A stretch of 5,407 nt of DNA from an uncultured Lachnospiraceae bacterium. Its GTDB lineage: Bacteria; Bacillota; Clostridia; Lachnospirales; Lachnospiraceae. The translations under genes were made by a program, and so were the position numbers. Numbering within the stretch: position 1 is the first letter of the stretch; every line of letters begins with the position of its first letter. Of this stretch, positions 1 to 5,407 are shown piece after piece. Location of the stretch: the NCBI GenBank assembly GCA_902803745.1, contig CADCRB010000261.1:1-5407 (forward strand). Reading direction: 5' to 3'. Under the pieces are notes generated by a model. That model had not been told where the DNA came from. It was given only the letters and a program-made list of their open reading frames with translations, and did no database searches.

Positions 1-348
1 ATACTGATCGGCGGGAACTATCTGATAGTCCACGTGGATGCCGGTCTGCTCTTCAAACTTCTTGCCCAGCTCCTGCTCGGAATCCTCCACCCAGTCCTGG
101 CTGGCCATGACAGTGATAGTTGTACCAGCTGCTGCGGTATCTGCCGAAGCATCAGCGCTCGTATCTGCTGCCGTGTCTGCTGCCGTGTCTGCTGCGGCAT
201 CAGCGCTGCTGTCTGCTGCAGGTGCCTCCTCAGTTGCAGCTGCCGGCTCTGAGGTTGCAGCCGGTGACATATCACCGCCGCCTCCGCAGGCTGTAAGTGA
301 GGCTACCATAGCTCCGCAAAGCAATAATGATACTAATCTCTTTTTCAT
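1..348 (-). CDS. Sugar ABC transporter substrate-binding lipoprotein, N-terminal 116 residues (partial)
   Basis: The first 116 codons of an extracellular solute-binding protein (probably family 1, CUT1 sugar type); the gene continues past base 1. It starts at the ATG at 348-346, set by a strong AGGAGG site 6 nt upstream. Residues 1-20 form a type II signal peptide: MKKR, a hydrophobic stretch, then lipobox LTAC with Cys21 as the lipidation site, followed by GGGGD. Residues 29-74 are a low-complexity Ala/Asp/Thr/Ser/Glu linker that would hold the domain off the membrane. The folded domain begins near residue 77 with TTITVMASQDW, and EELGKKFEEQTGI-like residues at about 92-104 match the usual start of these proteins (a beta strand, then a helix ending KFEEQTGI). 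Two sugar permeases lie directly upstream, so it should deliver sugar or oligosaccharide to them. The ligand cannot be told from this part. This frame is absent from simple ORF calls because it has no stop inside the window. Confidence 0.9.
   Translation of the reverse strand, partial: MKKRLVSLLLCGAMVASLTACGGGGDMSPAATSEPAAATEEAPAADSSADAAADTAADTAADTSADASADTAAAGTTITVMASQDWVEDSEQELGKKFEEQTGIHVDYQIVPADQY
161..196 (-). repeat. Three tandem 12-bp units coding for a Thr/Ala/Asp linker
   Basis: On the plus strand, gtatctgctgcc, gtgtctgctgcc and gtgtctgctgcg follow each other head to tail. More degenerate relatives extend the pattern to roughly 137-220. In the coding (minus) frame each 12-bp unit gives a four-residue ADTA-type period, producing AAADTAADTAADT within the linker of the binding lipoprotein. 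The unit is a multiple of three, so copy-number change would lengthen or shorten the linker without a frameshift. Confidence 0.75.
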
Positions 349-350
349 TA

Positions 351-360
351 CCTTCCTCCT
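351..360 (-). promoter_or_regulatory. Strong ribosome binding site of the binding lipoprotein
   Basis: The minus strand reads AGGAGGAAGGTAATG, a full AGGAGG core 6 nt before the start codon. It is the best Shine-Dalgarno match among the genes here; the two permeases have G-run sites (GGGGGG, AGGGGG). This fits the usual need for more binding protein than permease, and it fixes the start at 348. Confidence 0.85.
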
Positions 361-382
361 TTTGAATATATTGCTTCTATGT

Positions 383-412
383 TTTATCCCGTTAAAGACC
401 CTCTGGTCTCAA
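383..412 (-). promoter_or_regulatory. Possible secondary promoter for the binding-protein gene
   Basis: On the minus strand TTGAGA (412-407; 5 of 6 to TTGACA) is followed after 18 bp by GATAAA (388-383; 4 of 6 to TATAAT). A start near 376 would leave a leader of about 28 nt carrying the AGGAGG site. It overlaps the stem-loop at 391-414, and only one of the two readings may be real. Such matches arise easily by chance in AT-rich gaps. Confidence 0.2.
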
Positions 413-414
413 AC
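391..414 (-). other. Stem-loop between second permease and binding-protein gene
   Basis: The transcript can fold as GUUUGAGACC-AGAG-GGUCUUUAAC: six pairs next to a 4-nt loop (one of them G-U), one U-U mismatch, then three more pairs. No run of U follows (the next bases are GGGATAAAAC), so it does not look like an intrinsic terminator. By analogy with intergenic hairpins in other transporter operons, it may mark an mRNA processing or 3'-protecting structure that uncouples levels of permease and binding-protein message. The stem is short, so its function is uncertain. Confidence 0.4.
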
Positions 415-418
415 TTCA

Positions 419-1252
419 TCATCCCTTGACAGCGCCTGCTGTCTGTCCGCCTACAATGTACTTCTGGCATATAAGGTAAAGCAGCAGCACCGGCGCACAG
501 GTAAGCAGCACATCAGCGCAGATAAGATTCCACTTCATCTCGTATTGTCCGAAGAAATTATAGATCGCAAGAGTCATCGGCCATTTTTCGGAGCTGTGCA
601 GGAAATACAGCGGCATCATAAATTCGTTCCAGCAATTCAGAAAACACAGCACCCCCGCAGTTATGACCGCGCTTTTGAGCATTGGAAGGATAATCTTTAA
701 ATAAAGCTGTATAGGAGAACATCCATCGATCACAGCAGCCTCATCAAGCTCTACCGGTATCTTTGATACAAAACCATAGATCAGGAATATGGTAAACGGT
801 GTCTGCAAGGCCATATACAGCAGTATGATGCCGGGTTTGGTATTTGTAAGATGAAGAGTGATCATCGTCTTTGTAAGAGTCACATAGTTGATCGGTATGA
901 CCATTCCCAGAACCACATACATATACAGCGCGCTCATTCCCCTGCTGCGTCTTCTTGAGAATACATAGGCTGCCATGGCGCCGAAAAATACAGTCACAAG
1001 CGTTCCCACGCCGGCATAAAGGAAGCTGTTAAAGAAGCTTCTGATCAGCTTTCCCTTTTCTATGACTGTAGAAAAATTAGAAAAGATCCAGATCTTGGGA
1101 AGCTGAAGGTTCATATTAAGTGTCTCTCCGTCAGCCTTGAAAGCATTTAATATCACGAGGAGCATGGGAATGATAACTATCAGCGAAGCTATCCATGCAA
1201 GTATATTCTTCAGAAAGATCTGTATGAATTTATTCTTTGTCGTATATACCAT
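419..1252 (-). CDS. Sugar ABC transporter permease, MalG/UgpE-type (CUT1)
   Basis: An inner-membrane permease of 277 residues, the usual size for the second CUT1 permease. A cytoplasmic N-terminus precedes a first membrane helix at about 14-37, and several further hydrophobic segments follow (about 74-98, 107-130, 140-162, 193-210 and 245-265). The cytoplasmic EAA loop that docks the ATPase is clear at 171-190: EAAVIDG, then ILP, with Glu171, Gly177 and Pro190 in the conserved places. The C-terminus GGQTAGAVKG is the classical MalG-family ending. The ATG at 1252 lies 13 nt after the stop of the other permease, and the site AAGGGGGG includes part of that gap, so the two are co-translated. It should form a heterodimer with the product of 1266-2141. 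Substrate is probably an oligosaccharide but is not readable from the permease. Confidence 0.95.
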   Translation of the reverse strand: MVYTTKNKFIQIFLKNILAWIASLIVIIPMLLVILNAFKADGETLNMNLQLPKIWIFSNFSTVIEKGKLIRSFFNSFLYAGVGTLVTVFFGAMAAYVFSRRRSRGMSALYMYVVLGMVIPINYVTLTKTMITLHLTNTKPGIILLYMALQTPFTIFLIYGFVSKIPVELDEAAVIDGCSPIQLYLKIILPMLKSAVITAGVLCFLNCWNEFMMPLYFLHSSEKWPMTLAIYNFFGQYEMKWNLICADVLLTCAPVLLLYLICQKYIVGGQTAGAVKG

Positions 1253-1265
1253 CGTTCTGCCCCCC

Positions 1266-2141
1266 TTATTCCACTACTTCATCCTTGGTCAGGATCTTGA
1301 CCATAAAGAAGCCTATGATAACCATGAAGATGAACAGCACGGAGCTTATTGTAGTTCCTTCGGCATAGAGTCCCTTGCTCATCATCTTGTATACTGCAGT
1401 ATAGAGAACTTCTGTCCTGTGGCCCGGTCCTCCGTTTGTAAGGGCATATACCATATCAAAGATCTTCAAACCGTAGATGACATTAAGGACTATGGTCACG
1501 GCAAGAGTCTGTCTCAGCATGGGAAGCGTGATATATCTGAAACGCTGCCAGGCATTGGCTCCGTCAATAGCCGCAGCCTCATAGTAGATGCCGGGGATCG
1601 CGAGGATACCGGCGATGAGCAATGTCATAATATAACCTGTGCCCCTCCAGATATCCACAGCCATTACAGATCCGAAAGCAATCTTTGGATCGACAAGCCA
1701 TTTCTTTGCAAGAAAATCAAGACCGATGGTCCTGAAGAATTCATTCAGGAAGCCTGTCTTTGGATTTAATATCGAAGTGAAAACAAGTCCGGTCACGAGT
1801 ATGGGAAGAACCGAGGGAAGATACAGAATACCGCGGTGAAAATTCTTCCATTTGATGTTGCGGCTGAGTGCCACCGCAAAAAGAAGTCCGAGACCGGTCT
1901 TAAATATAGTCGTTACCACAGTGAACCAAAGAGTATTTGAGATATATCTCAGATAATCATTTTTGCCGGAGAAGACCTCAAGAAAATTCTTAAAACCGAC
2001 GAAATGAAGATCTACAGAATATGCCGACCAGTCTGTAAAGCTGTAGCCTATACCCAAAAGTCCGGGCAGCACACTTAGCACCGTATAGATCAATACCGAA
2101 CCTAATGCAAAATACCAAGGATAAACTTTAGATTTCTGCAT
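1266..2141 (-). CDS. Sugar ABC transporter permease, MalF/UgpA-type (CUT1)
   Basis: An inner-membrane permease of 291 residues, typical of the short UgpA/LacF/MsmF class rather than the long E. coli MalF. Hydrophobic segments occur at about 10-34, 70-93, 104-125, 155-182, 211-230 and 263-284. The EAA loop is at 188-207 (EAAAIDGANAWQRFRYITLP; Glu188, Gly194, Pro207). The family motif TNGGPG lies at 235-240, before the last helix. Start ATG at 2141 has AGGGGG 5 nt upstream. It is the first gene after the 137-bp regulatory gap and so probably heads the transporter transcript. It pairs with the permease at 419-1252. No ATP-binding subunit is found in the window, so an ATPase encoded elsewhere is presumably shared. 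Confidence 0.95.
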   Translation of the reverse strand: MQKSKVYPWYFALGSVLIYTVLSVLPGLLGIGYSFTDWSAYSVDLHFVGFKNFLEVFSGKNDYLRYISNTLWFTVVTTIFKTGLGLLFAVALSRNIKWKNFHRGILYLPSVLPILVTGLVFTSILNPKTGFLNEFFRTIGLDFLAKKWLVDPKIAFGSVMAVDIWRGTGYIMTLLIAGILAIPGIYYEAAAIDGANAWQRFRYITLPMLRQTLAVTIVLNVIYGLKIFDMVYALTNGGPGHRTEVLYTAVYKMMSKGLYAEGTTISSVLFIFMVIIGFFMVKILTKDEVVE

Positions 2142-2175
2142 GACTACCCCCTGTCAAAATAACCTTCTGTAACAG

Positions 2176-2204
2176 AGCATAACCGAAACGTTTCTGTTTT
2201 GCTA
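2176..2204 (-). promoter_or_regulatory. Candidate promoter of the transporter operon
   Basis: On the minus strand TAGCAA (2204-2199; 3 of 6 to TTGACA) is followed by a 17-bp spacer and TATGCT (2181-2176; 4 of 6 to TATAAT). A start near 2169 would give a leader of about 28 nt up to the permease ATG at 2141. The -35 is poor, as expected of a promoter that needs an activator. The direct repeat at 2203-2219 touches this -35, and a near-palindrome fills the spacer. The case rests on how these elements fit together more than on the hexamers themselves. Confidence 0.45.
2181..2198. promoter_or_regulatory. 18-bp near-palindromic operator with central CG
   Basis: AACCGAAACGTTTCTGTT reads the same on both strands at 8 of 9 symmetric pairs, with a perfect core GAAACGTTTC. 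A central CG flanked by A and T runs is the style of LacI-family operators, including the CcpA cre site. The outer bases do not match the cre consensus (TGWAARCGNTWNCA; about 9 of 14), so another LacI-type sugar repressor is as likely as CcpA. It sits inside the spacer of the candidate promoter, where a bound protein would block RNA polymerase. Confidence 0.5.
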
Positions 2205-2240
2205 TGCAGACTTTTATCCTAAATATGCACTTTTTTAACC
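2203..2240 (-). promoter_or_regulatory. Two direct repeats 21 bp apart, candidate AraC-type regulator site
   Basis: On the minus strand GGTTAAAAAAGTGCATA (2240-2224) and GGATAAAAGTCTGCATA (2219-2203) agree at 13 of 17 positions, giving GGWTAAAANNNTGCATA. Their offset is exactly 21 bp, two helical turns, so both copies face the same side of the DNA. This is the usual geometry for AraC-family dimers. The copy nearer the permease gene overlaps the weak -35 by 2 bp and would be centred near -42 from the proposed start, an activating position. The neighbouring AraC-family response regulator (2279-3034) is the obvious candidate to bind here. Confidence 0.6.
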
Positions 2241-2278
2241 TATGTCCTGATACTGCTGTGACTTTGGCAAAGCCGGAG

Positions 2279-3034
2279 TTATTCCGAATGCAGTTTTCTG
2301 TATTTAGTGGGATTCTCTCCGACTTCCTTTCGAAATGTCCTGCTGAAATAAAACTGATCCGGATAGCCGCAGAGTTCACCTACCCGCGCAATGGATTCAT
2401 CCGTATCCGCCAGCAGTCTCTTGGCCTCTTTCATACGGATCGAAGTAAGAAATCTAATGGGGGATTCCCCTTTGTTCTTTGTAAAGATCTTGCTCAGATA
2501 TGCAGATGAAAAACCGAGATCACAGGCAAGAGCTCCAAAATCGATCTCTTCACGAAAGTTCTCTCTGATATATCTTTCCGTCTGTTTCACTATCTCTGCA
2601 GCGCTCTTTCCGGAAATGCCCTCTGCATCCGGAAGCTCATATTTCTCCTGCAGGATGAGGCTGATCTTTTCAAGGACAGCTGCAAGCTTTTCTTCCGATA
2701 CAGGCTTTAACAGATAATCAAATACCCCCTGTCTTATAGCCTCCTGTGCATACTCAAAATCAGCATATCCCGTGAGGATCACAGTGATGATATCGGGGTA
2801 AGCCTCATGTATGCTTTTTGCAAGCTCCAGTCCGTCCATCTCAGGCATCCGTATATCCGTAAACACCACATGGATATTTCCTTCACGCAGCGCTTCAAGG
2901 GCTGATTTCCCTTCACCGCACTCCGAGACTATCCTGAAGCTGTCATCGATCTCAGTTATCCGTCTTTTCAGTGCCTGCCTCAGCATATACTCATCATCTG
3001 CAAGCAGTACATTGTAATGATCTGTTTTTATCAT
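2279..3034 (-). CDS. YesN-type response regulator: REC domain plus AraC-family DNA-binding domain
   Basis: A 251-residue DNA-binding response regulator, partner of the kinase encoded just upstream. Receiver domain at about 7-127: acidic pair Asp13-Asp14, phospho-acceptor Asp60 in VVFTDIRMPEMDG, Thr88 in ILTGY and Lys110 in LLKP, all in place. After a linker, an AraC-type double helix-turn-helix fills about 150-248, with the first helix pair around IDFGALACDLGFSSAYLSKIF and the signature IARVGELCGYPDQFYFSRTF then NPTKYRK. It is the compact form with no middle domain. Start choice: the ATG at 3034 (MIKTDHYNVLLADDE) leaves a normal receiver N-terminus, with a GGGTGTGGGA region upstream. A longer reading from GTG at 3088 overlaps the kinase stop as GTGA but adds 18 residues unlike a receiver domain. 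It probably activates the transporter genes that follow. Confidence 0.93.
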   Translation of the reverse strand: MIKTDHYNVLLADDEYMLRQALKRRITEIDDSFRIVSECGEGKSALEALREGNIHVVFTDIRMPEMDGLELAKSIHEAYPDIITVILTGYADFEYAQEAIRQGVFDYLLKPVSEEKLAAVLEKISLILQEKYELPDAEGISGKSAAEIVKQTERYIRENFREEIDFGALACDLGFSSAYLSKIFTKNKGESPIRFLTSIRMKEAKRLLADTDESIARVGELCGYPDQFYFSRTFRKEVGENPTKYRKLHSE

Positions 3035-3084
3035 ATTCCCACACCCTGTCCGCAGCTGTAACCAAGAAGATCCATCCGCTGTCT

Positions 3085-4920
3085 TCACTCTTCGTCACTG
3101 TTTCTCACATGACCACCGACAGTGACAAAAGCCCCGCCTTCCTCTTTATTCCCAAAATCAAAAACAAAAGGTATGCCGTCCAGAAGGTACAGTCTGATAA
3201 AAATATTGAGTATCCCCATTCCTTCAATCTTAAGGCTCGGCAGCACACCGCTCTTCAGTATCTCATCCATATTTCTCCTCAGTTCCCTGTCAACCTCGGG
3301 ATCGAAGCCCGGACCGTTATCCGATACTGTGATATGCCAGTCATCTCCGTCCCTTGCTCCCTCTACCCTTATCTCCCAGGGAGCACGATGCTGCATTACT
3401 GCCTTCACGGCATTCTCGACAAGAAGCTGTATGCAGAGTTTCGGCACCATGCAGTCAAGTATGTCATCTGAAATATCATAAGTGTAAGTAAGACCATCTC
3501 CAAAGCGTTTTCCGATACATCCAAGATAGCGATCCACCTGCTCCATCTCCTCCTCAACCCTGATCCGCATTTCCCGGTTGGAGGATATATACCTTAGTAT
3601 TGAGGTGATATCCTCACACATCTCGGACACCTGATCCGTCAAGCCGCTGTCTGCCATCTCACCTATCATAGTGAGGGAATTATAGAGGAAGTGAGGATTC
3701 ATCTGAGACTGAAGAGCCAGCATCTCAGCCTGCATCTCCTGCTCCTTCAGTGTCAGCATGGTCTGCGTGGCATTCTCCTGCAGCATAATGCTGTCATTGA
3801 TTGAATCCCTAAGCTCATCTATCTCCAATATCCCGGAGTCAGCTGTCTCAAGCCTTGCAAACTGGGGCTTGTCCGTATCCTGAAGGAAGGAATAAATAAG
3901 GCTTATGGGATTGCTGAGCCGCCTTGAAAGAGCAGCCGCAAGGACTACGCAGAATCCAAAGATCAAAACGACAGCCAATACCATTGGAATGAAGGATCTG
4001 TAAACAGGCTCCATGAATACTGCATCATCCACAGCCATAGCAACGGTCAGGCCATCCTCTTTATCCTCCGAAAAGCAGAGATACTGCTTTTTTCCGGTAT
4101 AGGCATTCATTATCTCACCGTCACCCGCGTCTTTGAACGAATAATACGAAAACACTGCCTGCTGCGGATATATCTGTCTTCCGTCACTGTCATAAACCGC
4201 TATGACAGGATCCAGGGTTGATATGTCATGCTTCAGGGGCTCAAAAACCTCATCATAATAAGCCTTAACTTCAATAAAACCCAAAGGCTCGTGAAAATCA
4301 CCATAGAACATACGGCAAAGCGAAAAATAGAATGTATCCCTGTTAACAGCTGCGCTGTCAGATACAAGCTCATCCCGCGCAGGGGCAAAAATGTATTTCT
4401 TTCCGGCAAGCTTTACCGTCTTTTCATACCAGCTTTGATATTTTGCCGGGAAAGGCAGGTCTCCGTTGTAATTACCTACTCCGTATCCACCCTCATCCAC
4501 ATCATAGAGATTAAGCTGCCTGGTCGCAAAATCAAAACCCTTGAGCGAAATAAGGGTTCCTGCAAGAGCCTGTCTTGCCCTGTTCTTATCAAATGAGCTC
4601 TCTGCTTTCATGTATGCCTGAAATTCATCCTTAAGCTCACCCGATGCTATGGAATAAAGAAGGATGGTATCCATCTCCCTTACGGTCTGGCCGAGACCTG
4701 ATGCCACCTGGGCGCAGGACGAGCGCATATCTCTGGTGGCATTGCTTTTCAGCGTCCTGTACTGCATTACGGAAAAGATCAGGGAAATAAGGCCCAATGT
4801 AACTAAAGACAGCGAAAGCAGTGTGAAAAGGAGGATGGTACGTATCCTGTACTTTCCTGCTTTTTCGGGAACATCTCCGATATTGGCGCCCTCTTCAGCT
4901 CTGCCCCTTACTTCGGTCAT
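3085..4920 (-). CDS. YesM-type sensor histidine kinase (membrane, LytS/HPK7-like)
   Basis: A 611-residue membrane sensor kinase. Order of parts: a 27-residue cytoplasmic tail, membrane helix at about 28-52, an extracellular sensor region of about 255 residues (53-310, looking like a double-Cache domain), a second helix at about 311-331, a HAMP-like linker (332-385), then the His_kinase domain. The phospho-acceptor is His410 in LQSQMNPHFLYNSL. The ATPase domain shows the N box (LVENAVKAV, Asn503), the G1 box (SDNGPGFD, 533-540) and the G2 box with the family signature GMGILNIFIRLYLLDG (567-582). The N box reads NAVKAV where NAIKHG is more common. The ATG at 4920 follows AAGGA and lies 4 nt after the GH31 stop, so the two are probably coupled. 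Relatives sense extracellular sugars, often through the binding protein; the ligand here is unknown. Confidence 0.95.
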   Translation of the reverse strand: MTEVRGRAEEGANIGDVPEKAGKYRIRTILLFTLLSLSLVTLGLISLIFSVMQYRTLKSNATRDMRSSCAQVASGLGQTVREMDTILLYSIASGELKDEFQAYMKAESSFDKNRARQALAGTLISLKGFDFATRQLNLYDVDEGGYGVGNYNGDLPFPAKYQSWYEKTVKLAGKKYIFAPARDELVSDSAAVNRDTFYFSLCRMFYGDFHEPLGFIEVKAYYDEVFEPLKHDISTLDPVIAVYDSDGRQIYPQQAVFSYYSFKDAGDGEIMNAYTGKKQYLCFSEDKEDGLTVAMAVDDAVFMEPVYRSFIPMVLAVVLIFGFCVVLAAALSRRLSNPISLIYSFLQDTDKPQFARLETADSGILEIDELRDSINDSIMLQENATQTMLTLKEQEMQAEMLALQSQMNPHFLYNSLTMIGEMADSGLTDQVSEMCEDITSILRYISSNREMRIRVEEEMEQVDRYLGCIGKRFGDGLTYTYDISDDILDCMVPKLCIQLLVENAVKAVMQHRAPWEIRVEGARDGDDWHITVSDNGPGFDPEVDRELRRNMDEILKSGVLPSLKIEGMGILNIFIRLYLLDGIPFVFDFGNKEEGGAFVTVGGHVRNSDEE

Positions 4921-4924
4921 CGGA

Positions 4925-5407
4925 TCAGATCCTTATTGTAAGGGCGCTGTCAATATATCCCTCTTCCCGGATGTATTCACCGTCTGCAAATATCTTAAAC
5001 CTGCGGGCTGCTTTGATCCCCTCATAATACCTTCCCGGAATATGTCCTGTATCCTCATCATCTGAAGGCATCTGCCCTGCAGTACAGTCAGATACAGCTC
5101 CGCGCTCATTTATCTCAAGGGTCCGTGACTCATCCATCCATCTGAACCTGATCGTTTCGTATTCGCCTTTTTCATATGCATAGTCATCACCGGCATCATC
5201 ATAGTATACAAACTCTCCGTCAGCCCCCGTGAATATATGCAGCTCTATCGGCTCATCATTATCCTCCATGGCATATGTCAGATTCGCTCTTTCCGGTATC
5301 ATGGAGCCTCCTTTTGCAAAGACCGGTATACGGTCAAGAGGCGCATCAACTATGACGGTCTGCCCGCCCTCGTATTTTTTATTGTCCCATATATCGTACC
5401 ACACTGA
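4925..5407 (-). CDS. Glycoside hydrolase family 31 enzyme, C-terminal 160 residues (partial)
   Basis: The 3' end of a gene that begins beyond base 5407; the frame is open to the window edge, so the GTG at 5404 is not a real start. The fragment opens with WYDIWDNKKYEGGQT and VDAPLDRIPVFAKGGSMIP, which match the beta-sandwich region following the GH31 barrel. It then carries a DUF5110-like domain (ELHIFTGADGEFVYYDDAGDDYAYEKGEYETIRFRW). Enzymes with this tail are alpha-xylosidases, alpha-glucosidases or transglucosidases. The catalytic aspartates lie in the missing part, so substrate cannot be assigned. The usual short GxFPGM-type turn near the end is replaced by a longer acidic stretch at about residues 107-132 of the fragment. 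No signal is visible for secretion because the N-terminus is absent. It is followed after 4 nt by the kinase gene. Confidence 0.85.
   Translation of the reverse strand, partial: SVWYDIWDNKKYEGGQTVIVDAPLDRIPVFAKGGSMIPERANLTYAMEDNDEPIELHIFTGADGEFVYYDDAGDDYAYEKGEYETIRFRWMDESRTLEINERGAVSDCTAGQMPSDDEDTGHIPGRYYEGIKAARRFKIFADGEYIREEGYIDSALTIRI

Noticed and set aside
38..700. A 220-codon plus-strand open frame
   Set aside because: It lies antisense to the binding-lipoprotein start, its ribosome site and the second permease, all of which have clear family motifs. Its Ala/Ser-rich part is the antisense of the repeat linker, and it has no domain of its own.
1137..1769. A 210-codon plus-strand open frame
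   Set aside because: It is antisense to two well-supported permease genes across their junction, and its translation has no recognisable motif.
2177..2207. Inverted GCATA / TATGC flanking the palindrome
   Set aside because: The arms are five bases long and their centre is offset from that of the palindrome by about 2.5 bp. They are better explained as part of the -10 and part of the direct repeat.
2265..2279. GGCTTT-GCC-AAAGTC hairpin just after the regulator stop, as an intrinsic terminator
   Set aside because: The stem is only six pairs including a G-T pair, and no T run follows, so I cannot call a terminator.
2128..2379. An 83-codon minus-strand open frame spanning the regulator end, the gap and the permease start
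   Set aside because: It overlaps both genes in another frame and runs through the repeats and the candidate promoter. The translation looks random and has no convincing ribosome site.
2971..3481. Plus-strand open frames over the kinase and regulator
   Set aside because: They are antisense shadows of genes with complete catalytic motifs and show no family features.

Overview
This window holds a carbohydrate-uptake and sensing locus. Every gene I can support is read from the minus strand, so the layout below runs from high to low coordinates. The genes are: the 3' end of a glycoside hydrolase family 31 (GH31) enzyme (5407-4925), a YesM-type sensor histidine kinase (4920-3085), a YesN-type AraC-family response regulator (3034-2279), two CUT1-family sugar ABC permeases (2141-1266 and 1252-419), and the 5' end of a sugar-binding lipoprotein (348-1, running off the window). 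I see no RNA genes, insertion sequences, CRISPR arrays or phage genes.

The source is probably a Firmicute of the Clostridia, perhaps Lachnospiraceae (Butyrivibrio or Roseburia-like). This is inferred from strong AGGAGG or poly-G Shine-Dalgarno sites, intermediate GC content, the YesM/YesN plus CUT1 plus GH31 arrangement, and a lipoprotein with a Gly-rich then Ala/Asp/Thr-rich linker after the lipobox cysteine. Species cannot be set from the window.

There appear to be two transcriptional blocks. In the upstream block (GH31, kinase, regulator), gaps are 4 nt between GH31 and kinase and 50 nt between kinase and regulator. In the downstream block (permease, permease, binding protein), gaps are 13 and 70 nt. 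The largest non-coding stretch is 2142-2278 (137 bp), and it contains the most interesting structure here. There are two direct copies of GGWTAAAANNNTGCATA exactly 21 bp apart. The nearer copy abuts a weak -35 (TAGCAA), followed by a 17-bp spacer and a -10 (TATGCT). That spacer is almost exactly filled by an 18-bp near-palindrome with a central CG. This reads as an AraC-type activator site pair feeding a poor promoter, with a second LacI/CcpA-like operator inside the promoter.

Proposed working model (inference): the kinase senses an extracellular sugar or a sugar-loaded binding protein and phosphorylates the regulator. The regulator then binds the 21-bp-spaced repeats and activates the transporter operon. 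The imported oligosaccharide is trimmed by the GH31 enzyme. No ABC ATPase is encoded here, which is usual for CUT1 loci that share one MsmK-type ATPase. The system belongs to well-known families; what may be new is the specific regulatory arrangement, not a new class of machinery.
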